From contig DASWUZ010000225.1 in NCBI GenBank assembly GCA_036401395.1, forward strand, positions 1-8,157: DNA of 8,157 bases. Direction: 5' to 3'. The notes below the pieces were generated by a model. That model was not told the origin of the DNA. It was given only the letters and a program-made list of their open reading frames with translations, and ran no database searches. This DNA comes from DASWUZ01 sp036401395 (lineage in GTDB: Bacteria > Acidobacteriota > Terriglobia > Terriglobales > Acidobacteriaceae). The translations under genes were made by a program, and so were the position numbers. Below are positions 1 through 5,232 of this stretch, one piece after another. Numbering within the stretch: the first letter of the stretch is position 1; every line of letters starts with the position of its first letter.

Positions 1-55
1 ACCTGCTTCCTGGCAACCCTCCGATACACTGAGTACATAGAAGCGACGAAAAATC

Positions 56-1402
56 ATGAGCATTCTGAAAGCAGTAAGAGGCACACGGGACTTGCTGCCT
101 CCCGATACGGAACTTTGGAACCACATCGAAGCGACGGCCCGGAGAGTCTTCGCACGCTACAACTTTGGCGAGATTCGCACCCCGATCTTTGAAGACACCA
201 GCCTCTTTGCACGCGGTGTCGGTGAAGAGACCGACATCGTGTCCAAGGAGATGTACACATGGGAGGACCGTGCGCGGGCGCAGTCGGAGAAGGCGCAGTC
301 GCTGACCCTGCGGCCCGAAAATACTGCGGGGGTGGTGCGGGCTTACATCGAGCATGGGCTGGGCGAGGCCGGCCTGCTGCAGAAGCTCTATTACATCGGG
401 CCGCAGTTCCGCAGGGAGAGGCCTCAGCGCGGGCGGTATCGCCAGTTTTACCAGATCGGCGCGGAGGTGATTGGGCCGCCGAGCGCTGGCTCTGAATCCC
501 CGCTGCGCGACGCCGAGGTGATCGAAATGCTGGCCGCTTACCTCGATGAGTTGGGTATCGCAGGGTGGGCGTTGAAGATTAACTCTGTAGGCTCGGCGAG
601 CGACCGGCCGCGCTATGTGGCGGCGCTGCGCGAGGCGTTGCGCGAGGTCGCGCCGAAGATGTGCGTGGATTGCCGGCGGCGGGCCGAGACGAATCCGCTG
701 CGGGTGCTTGACTGCAAGGTGCCCGAAGATCAGCCGATCATCGATGCTCTGCCCAAGATTGCGGACTACCTCGATGAGGATTCGAAGGCGCATTTTGCGG
801 CGGTTTGTGCGGGGCTCGATGCTTGTTTGGTTGCGTATGAAGTAACGCCGCGGCTGGTGCGCGGGCTGGATTACTACACGCGGACTACGTTTGAGTTCAC
901 GCATGGAGGGTTGGGCGCGCAGAACGCGCTGCTGGGCGGCGGCCGCTATGACGGGTTGTCGGAGATGCTGGGGGGGCCGCGTGCTCCGGGGATCGGATTT
1001 GCTATCGGCGCCGACCGGCTCGTGCTGACCCTGCAGGCTGCCGCGCTCGAATCGAATACGGGCGAAGGGAAGCCGGTATTGGCGGATGCTTACGTCGCGC
1101 CGCTAGCCGAGGCGCTGGCTGCCGAGGCGCTGAAGCTGGCGCGCGCACTGCGCCACGCCGGACTGCGCATCGAACTTGGCGACGGTACTTTCCGGCTCAA
1201 GAAATCCTTCGAAATGGCCAACAAGCTGGCGCGAAAGATTGTGCTGCTGGGCGAGAACGAGGTCGAATCCGGTATCTTGACAGTGAAGGATTTTGCGACC
1301 GGCAAGCAGATCAAAATTCCTCGCGCTGAGCTGGAAGCTGTTCTCTCCGGGGCGCTCCCCGCCTCGTCGGCTACGCTTGAGGGCGCGGCTGTAGATCCAT
1401 AA
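56..1402 (+). CDS. hisS: Histidyl-tRNA synthetase (class II)
   Basis: Charges tRNA-His with histidine in the cytoplasm, using ATP. The 448-residue product is close to the usual bacterial length of 420-450. Visible landmarks, in order: the N-terminal VRGTRDLLP segment (residues 7-15); motif 1 region around RTPIFEDTSLF (41-51); TLRPENTAG (84-92) and motif 2 with FRRERPQRGRYRQFYQ (118-133); an insertion domain (about 171-260) containing C203, C206 and C220; the histidine-binding loop LVRGLDYYTRTTFEF (267-281); GGGRYDGL (294-301); motif 3 with GIGFAIGADRL (312-322); and a C-terminal anticodon-binding domain (about 343-430) with KKSFEMANKL. One mild oddity is LRPEN where many family members have LRPEG. 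The ATG at 56 is chosen because the conserved N-terminus begins right after it; only a weak purine-rich stretch precedes it. The last 18 residues are Ala/Ser/Gly-rich. aspS follows 23 bases downstream, which suggests one operon. Confidence 0.97.
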   Translation: MSILKAVRGTRDLLPPDTELWNHIEATARRVFARYNFGEIRTPIFEDTSLFARGVGEETDIVSKEMYTWEDRARAQSEKAQSLTLRPENTAGVVRAYIEHGLGEAGLLQKLYYIGPQFRRERPQRGRYRQFYQIGAEVIGPPSAGSESPLRDAEVIEMLAAYLDELGIAGWALKINSVGSASDRPRYVAALREALREVAPKMCVDCRRRAETNPLRVLDCKVPEDQPIIDALPKIADYLDEDSKAHFAAVCAGLDACLVAYEVTPRLVRGLDYYTRTTFEFTHGGLGAQNALLGGGRYDGLSEMLGGPRAPGIGFAIGADRLVLTLQAAALESNTGEGKPVLADAYVAPLAEALAAEALKLARALRHAGLRIELGDGTFRLKKSFEMANKLARKIVLLGENEVESGILTVKDFATGKQIKIPRAELEAVLSGALPASSATLEGAAVDP

Positions 1403-1415
1403 AAGAAACCGGAAC

Positions 1416-1428
1416 AGGAAGAGACTTG
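1416..1428 (+). promoter_or_regulatory. Ribosome-binding site and TTG start of aspS
   Basis: The sequence AGGAAGAG at 1416-1423 has its AGGA core six bases before a TTG at 1426. This decides the aspS start. The next in-frame TTG (1447) has no comparable site. The first in-frame ATG (1509) would remove the conserved RTHTCGELR segment of the anticodon-binding domain. The site lies inside the 23-base hisS-aspS spacer, so aspS is probably translated from a shared transcript. Confidence 0.75.
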
Positions 1429-3345
1429 CTCGATTTTTTAGGAACCTTGCAACGCACTCACACGTGCGGTGAACTGCGCTCCGAACACGCCGGGGGCACC
1501 GTGACCTTGATGGGCTGGGTCAATCGCCGCCGCGACCATGGCAATCTCATCTTCCTCGATTTGCGCGATCGCAGCGGCATCGCTCAGATCGTGCTCGATA
1601 AGGACAAGACTCCCGAGGGCCACGCCAAGGGGGAGCAGGTGCGGCCGGAGTATGTTGTCGCGATCATCGGCAAGGTTCGCCTTCGCGCCGCCAACGTCAT
1701 CAACCCGAAGATGGCTACGGGTGAAATCGAAATTGTCGCTGACCAGATGCTCGTTCTGAACGACTCAAAGCTGCCGCCGTTCTCGCCTGCCGAAGACAGC
1801 ATCGACAACGAAGAGGTGCGCCTGAAATATCGTTTCCTCGATCTACGTCGGCCGGAGATGCAGCGCAACATGATGCTGCGTCATGACATCACGCTCGCCA
1901 TTCGGCAGTATCTTTCGGGTGAGGGATTTCTTGAGATTGAGACACCGATCCTGACGCGTTCAACGCCTGAGGGTGCGCGCGATTACCTGGTGCCGAGCCG
2001 CGTCCATGCAGGCGAATTTTTTGCGCTCCCGCAGTCGCCGCAGATTTTCAAACAGATCCTGATGATTTCTGGATTGGATCGCTATTTCCAGATTGCCCGG
2101 TGTTTTCGCGATGAAGACCTGCGCGCGGACAGGCAGCCGGAGTTCACGCAGGTGGACCTCGAAATGTCCTTCCCGCAACAGGAGTCGATCCATCGCGTTA
2201 CGGAGGGTTTTCTTGCGGCGGCCTTTCGCGTCGCTGGTATCGAGCTCGCGCTGCCCTTTCCGCGGATGACCTTCGACGATGCGATTCGCCAATACGGCAT
2301 CGACAAGCCTGACCTGCGACTGCCGCCGCTGACGGAAGTGAGTGCTGCCTTTACGCCAGAAAATTTGGACACGCTGGGGATTGCGGCGGGCCTTCCACTG
2401 GTTGCGGTCCGCACTCCGGGTGTGGGCGAGCTGTCACGGAAAGAGCGCGACGATTTGCGGCTTGTGTATCCGGCCAAGCTCGCGCAGAACCGAGTTAAGG
2501 TTTACGACGATTTCAAGCGGCTGGAGAAATCTTTCCCTGAAGCTATTGCGCGCGTGCGCGAACTTACCGGGGCTGAGGCGAACGACTACATCGTGTTTGC
2601 AGGTGCGGATGGCACGTCGGGCGCGCAATTTGGCGACGGCGTCGAAGGTCAACGGTTGCCGTCGGGGGAAGAAGTTAGTAGCTCCTATCTAACTGGCGTT
2701 GGTGCAGCGGGGAATCTGAGCAGGAGCGTACTTACTGGGCGCGAACGTACGGTTTTTGAAATGGCCGGCCTTGTTCGGCTCGCGCTGGCGGCGAAGTTTG
2801 CAGAGCGGCACAAGGCCTTCGATAAAAAAGGTAACAGTGATGATTACAAATTCCTCTGGGTCACTGATTTTCCTTTCTTTGAGTGGGACGAGGAGAAGCG
2901 CGCATGGACTTTTGCGCACCATCCCTTCACGTCGCCGCATGAAGACGATCTCAGGGCGGGGCGGATGGAGTCCGATCCCGGCGCCGTACGCGCGCTCGCT
3001 TACGACGTCGTGCTCAACGGCACAGAGTTAGGCTCGGGGTCTATTCGTATTCACCGCCAGGACGTCCAACAGCAGATCTTTCGCTCGCTGGGCATGACCG
3101 CTGAGGAAACGAAGGCGCGGTTTGGCTTCTTTCTTGAGGCGCTGGAGTATGGCACGCCTCCTCACGGCGGCATCGCGCTTGGCCTCGACCGGATCGCGAT
3201 GATTCTCGCTGGGGCGCAGAGTCTTCGCGAAGTGATTGCCTTCCCGAAAACCGCGAAAGCGATCGACCTCATGATGGACGCACCGACAACGGTGAGCGAT
3301 GCGCAACTCCGCGACCTGCACATCCGCACCGTGCTCAAGAGCTAG
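1426..3345 (+). CDS. aspS: Aspartyl-tRNA synthetase, bacterial type, possibly non-discriminating
   Basis: Charges tRNA-Asp with aspartate in the cytoplasm. The protein has 639 residues against about 590 for E. coli AspRS. Order of parts: OB-fold anticodon-binding domain (about 10-115) with GWVNRRRDHGN (30-40); class II core beginning near LKYRFLDLRRPEM (133-145); TPEGARDYLVPSR (180-192); the PQSPQ loop (202-206); motif 2 FRDEDLRADRQPEFTQ (227-242); the bacterial GAD insertion (about 290-430); HHPFTSP (498-504); and motif 3 GIALGLDRI (582-590). This insertion identifies the bacterial form rather than the archaeal one. Residues about 405-440 look like an extra loop at the end of the GAD region and explain much of the added length. 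H38 matches the residue linked to non-discriminating enzymes, whereas E. coli has Leu there; the partner position holds N90. The start is TTG, supported by its ribosome-binding site. The gene is read with hisS. Confidence 0.97.
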   Translation: MLDFLGTLQRTHTCGELRSEHAGGTVTLMGWVNRRRDHGNLIFLDLRDRSGIAQIVLDKDKTPEGHAKGEQVRPEYVVAIIGKVRLRAANVINPKMATGEIEIVADQMLVLNDSKLPPFSPAEDSIDNEEVRLKYRFLDLRRPEMQRNMMLRHDITLAIRQYLSGEGFLEIETPILTRSTPEGARDYLVPSRVHAGEFFALPQSPQIFKQILMISGLDRYFQIARCFRDEDLRADRQPEFTQVDLEMSFPQQESIHRVTEGFLAAAFRVAGIELALPFPRMTFDDAIRQYGIDKPDLRLPPLTEVSAAFTPENLDTLGIAAGLPLVAVRTPGVGELSRKERDDLRLVYPAKLAQNRVKVYDDFKRLEKSFPEAIARVRELTGAEANDYIVFAGADGTSGAQFGDGVEGQRLPSGEEVSSSYLTGVGAAGNLSRSVLTGRERTVFEMAGLVRLALAAKFAERHKAFDKKGNSDDYKFLWVTDFPFFEWDEEKRAWTFAHHPFTSPHEDDLRAGRMESDPGAVRALAYDVVLNGTELGSGSIRIHRQDVQQQIFRSLGMTAEETKARFGFFLEALEYGTPPHGGIALGLDRIAMILAGAQSLREVIAFPKTAKAIDLMMDAPTTVSDAQLRDLHIRTVLKS

Positions 3346-3360
3346 CCCGTGTACGTTGCG

Positions 3361-3383
3361 GTATCGCTGTCTCACAGTGATGC
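3361..3383. other. Weak hairpin in the convergent spacer, possible terminator region
   Basis: The 84-base spacer between the ends of aspS and the beta-barrel gene (3346-3429) holds two weak inverted repeats. One pairs 3361-3369 with 3375-3383 around a 5-base loop, with G-T pairs. The other is GCAATT (3407-3412) with AATTGC (3423-3428) around a 10-base loop. Neither is followed by a run of T on either strand, so neither is a classical intrinsic terminator. Convergent genes would be expected to end transcription here, but the sequence does not show clearly how. Confidence 0.25.
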
Positions 3384-3429
3384 CGTGGGCTGTCCGACCC
3401 CCGGCGGCAATTGTCAGTGTTGAATTGCG

Positions 3430-4164
3430 CTACTTGCTGCGGTGCAGCGAGCCAAGCTTGTAGACGACCCCGGCAGAGCCTGAAAACTCGCGCTGCGACC
3501 CGTTGCCGAAACGCGTTGGTGCAAAGTCGGCGATGACCCGGACCGATAGTGTGGGGGAGAGGTTAAAGTCGAACGATCCGCCGGAGGCTGAGGCGAAGGC
3601 GAGCTGATTGGTATAGAGCCCCAGCGAATTGGGCGGTGCACTTTTCAGGCCGCTATCGAATTTGCCGTAAACTCCGCCGAGCAGCACGTGGAAGCCGAGG
3701 GCGTGACGTGGCGAGCGCCATAGACGAAAGTCGGGCCCTAACAGAAACTGATATTGCGAGATGGGCGGGGTGGTGATGCCGATCGTATTTGGCGTTACCG
3801 GGTAGTTGCCATATTGCCCGCGGACGCTCGCGGCAAATCCGAAGATTGGTTTGATCCAGGCCGTGGTCTGTGCATTCCATCCATAGAGGCCCGTGCTGTG
3901 ACCGTGGCCGATGCCGTTGAAGTGGGCGTAATCAAATCCGGCAAAGATATCGTAGCGATTCTCATAATCGGCAGCATTCGAGGCCAGCGGCGCGACGGCG
4001 GGCCCTACTTGTGCGCGCAGTGGATTTGCAGACGCGAGGAGAAGCAGGCAAAGGGTCAGGAGCGCGTGCTGGACTCCTCGGCACGAAACCACGCGGTGCT
4101 TGATGGAAACTGAGGTTGGGGCGAAAGCTGCCTTACGTGACGTTGGTACGGAAGACGAAAACAC
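3430..4164 (-). CDS. Secreted outer-membrane beta-barrel protein, function unknown
   Basis: A predicted small outer-membrane barrel of 244 residues. The N-terminus carries basic residues followed by a hydrophobic run (ALLTLCLLLLASA, residues 34-46) and a likely signal-peptidase site near LRAQ (49-52). The mature part has no other hydrophobic helix. It shows alternating aromatic and small residues in stretches that look like about eight beta strands: YDIFAGFDYAHFN (71-83), LYGWNAQTTAWIKP (93-106), FGFAASVRGQYG (108-119), ISQYQFLLGPDFRLW (135-149), ALGFHVLLGGVYGKF (155-169), LAFASASGGSFDFNL (188-202), LSVRVIADFAPTRF (206-219) and EFSGSAGVVYKLG (226-238). The pattern fits the OmpA-like/porin-like barrels frequent in Acidobacteriota. 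The GTG at 4164 is preferred because GAGGTGG lies nine bases upstream. A later GTG at 4092 would give a more compact 28-residue signal peptide but has no such site. A structural role or ligand cannot be named. It converges with aspS. Confidence 0.75.
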   Translation of the reverse strand: MFSSSVPTSRKAAFAPTSVSIKHRVVSCRGVQHALLTLCLLLLASANPLRAQVGPAVAPLASNAADYENRYDIFAGFDYAHFNGIGHGHSTGLYGWNAQTTAWIKPIFGFAASVRGQYGNYPVTPNTIGITTPPISQYQFLLGPDFRLWRSPRHALGFHVLLGGVYGKFDSGLKSAPPNSLGLYTNQLAFASASGGSFDFNLSPTLSVRVIADFAPTRFGNGSQREFSGSAGVVYKLGSLHRSK

Positions 4165-4173
4165 TGGCGGTGA

Positions 4174-4180
4174 CCACCTC
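4174..4180 (-). promoter_or_regulatory. Shine-Dalgarno site of the beta-barrel gene
   Basis: Read on the minus strand this is GAGGTGG, nine bases before the GTG at 4164. It favours the long form of the protein, in which the hydrophobic signal core starts only near residue 34. Confidence 0.5.
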
Positions 4181-4218
4181 GGATGTGAGCTTAGACTTCG
4201 ACGGAGCGCTTAGGTCTT

Positions 4219-4248
4219 ACGATACATGGCGCGTGCGAGCGCTGTCAG
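4219..4248 (-). promoter_or_regulatory. Candidate promoter of the beta-barrel gene
   Basis: On the minus strand CTGACA (4248-4243) resembles a -35 box at five of six positions. TATCGT (4224-4219) resembles a -10 box at four of six. The spacer is 18 bases. Transcription would begin near 4212, giving a leader of about 48 bases before the GTG. It lies in the 124-base gap after the rhomboid-like gene. The match is modest, and sigma-70 consensus rules are only loosely tested in this phylum, so read-through from upstream is an alternative. Confidence 0.3.
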
Positions 4249-4288
4249 GGTGCCACGGCTGCGCGCGACCGGTACGTCAAGGACGCGA

Positions 4289-5119
4289 TCAGTTCATCCA
4301 GCGGCGGTCGTTCGGGTCCTTTGTATCTTTGTTGGTGTCAGGATCGATAAAGCGGCCGTCCTTGTCGAAGTGTACCGCCCGGCCATGCTTGCCCATGTAG
4401 ACCTCGAACTTTCGGGCTGCGCGGCGGCGCTTCCATCGGTAGTAATTGTTGCGCAGTCCAAAGTAGCGCTCGGTCATCGAGAAACTCAGTCCCCGCGCCG
4501 GGGCGCTGCGCGCATACATGAAGCTAAACAGCGCGCCGCCAAGGTAGACGAGCTGGTTGACGGGCGCATCGCCCATGACGAGGCGGGCGATTGCAATCAG
4601 CAAGTAAACCGCTACGAGGTATTTCGCTTTGATCGAGACGAGGAAGAAGAGAAGGAATTGCTGTTCGCCGAAGAAGGCCGCGAAGGCGACAATCAATCCG
4701 AAGATGGCGGCGGAGGGGCCGAGGACCGCTTCGCTGGGGCTGAGATGGAAGATGCGCGTAAACGATAGCGCGGAGCCAACGACCGCCCCGCCCACCACGC
4801 AGAGAAAGTAGGCCTCGTAGAGCCAGCGACTGCCCTTCGCGGTCTCAAGATAGGAACCGATAAACCACAGCACCAGCAGGTTGAAAAGAGTCCCCAGCAG
4901 GCCTCCATTCAGGAAGCTGTAAGTTACTAGAGTCCAGATCAGGCCGTGATGGACGAGGTCCAACGGGACAAGGGCGAGGTAGTTTTGCGCGATCGAGAGC
5001 GGCCGGGAATAAGAGGACAGCAGGACGAAGAAAAAACCGACAATATTGGCAATCACCAGGCGCTTGGTTGCGCCGGTGAAGCTGGGAAGCGAGATTGTAG
5101 TGGAACCTACGCGCGGCAT
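4289..5119 (-). CDS. Rhomboid-family membrane protein, probable inactive (pseudoprotease)
   Basis: A polytopic inner-membrane protein of 276 residues with a rhomboid-type fold. Hydrophobic segments lie near residues 21-37, 60-69, 74-90, 101-120, 134-150, 154-182 and 186-203. Rhomboid landmarks are the TLFNLLVLWFIGSYLE stretch (77-92), GPSAAIFG (134-141) with the nucleophile-type Ser136, and YLGGALFSF (192-200) in the last helix. Active rhomboids have His at the position of Tyr192, and usually further histidines where Asn71 and Gly76 sit, so proteolysis is unlikely if this alignment is right. The C-terminal tail after residue 210 is soluble and basic (RWKRRRAARK, 228-237), which places it in the cytoplasm, and it ends NDRRWMN. 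The ATG at 5119 is preferred. An upstream in-frame TTG at 5173 lies beside the terminator tail of the preceding gene, has no ribosome-binding site, and would add a non-hydrophobic 18-residue extension. The TMEM115/DUF1751 branch of pseudo-rhomboids is an alternative description. Confidence 0.85.
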   Translation of the reverse strand: MPRVGSTTISLPSFTGATKRLVIANIVGFFFVLLSSYSRPLSIAQNYLALVPLDLVHHGLIWTLVTYSFLNGGLLGTLFNLLVLWFIGSYLETAKGSRWLYEAYFLCVVGGAVVGSALSFTRIFHLSPSEAVLGPSAAIFGLIVAFAAFFGEQQFLLFFLVSIKAKYLVAVYLLIAIARLVMGDAPVNQLVYLGGALFSFMYARSAPARGLSFSMTERYFGLRNNYYRWKRRRAARKFEVYMGKHGRAVHFDKDGRFIDPDTNKDTKDPNDRRWMN

Positions 5120-5187
5120 GGCTGGTTCTTTTATTGTCGCAGGTTCGAAGTTCCGCGCGAAACCGGTCAGCAAAATTTCAAAGCGGC

Positions 5188-5217
5188 CGGGGAGCCCGAA
5201 ATGGGCCGGGCTCCCTG
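5188..5217 (-). terminator. Intrinsic-type terminator after the TonB-dependent receptor gene
   Basis: An 11-base-pair GC-rich stem (5188-5198 with 5207-5217, one G-U pair) with an 8-base loop begins 15 bases beyond the receptor stop codon. On the minus strand the stem is followed by a moderately T-rich tail (GCTTTGAAATTTTG) rather than a pure T-run. The placement fits a terminator for the receptor gene. It would partly separate that gene from the rhomboid-like gene, which starts about 70 bases further on. Confidence 0.6.
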
Positions 5218-5232
5218 CCAGGTTCGATGCCG

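Noticed and set aside
25..30. TACACT as a -10 box for hisS
   Set aside because: It matches four of six positions but has no convincing -35 sequence, and too little upstream sequence is present to judge.
1960..2477. Two overlapping minus-strand open frames inside aspS
   Set aside because: Both are antisense to conserved AspRS motifs, including motif 2, and encode Arg/Ser-rich products without known features.
3754..4113. 119-codon plus-strand open frame opposite the beta-barrel gene
   Set aside because: The minus-strand frame has a signal peptide and a barrel strand pattern. The plus-strand frame has neither a ribosome-binding site nor a recognisable fold.
4275..4280. TTGACG on the minus strand as a -35 box for the beta-barrel gene
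   Set aside because: No -10-like sequence occurs 16-18 bases downstream. The CTGACA/TATCGT pair nearer the gene fits better.
4226..4768. 180-codon plus-strand open frame opposite the rhomboid-like gene
   Set aside because: It is antisense to a gene with clear family motifs. Its product is charge-rich and without recognisable domains, as expected for a GC-rich shadow frame.
5120..5173. TTG at 5173 as the start of the rhomboid-like gene
   Set aside because: It has no Shine-Dalgarno sequence and lies in the tail of the receptor terminator. The ATG at 5119 begins the stretch expected before the first membrane helix.
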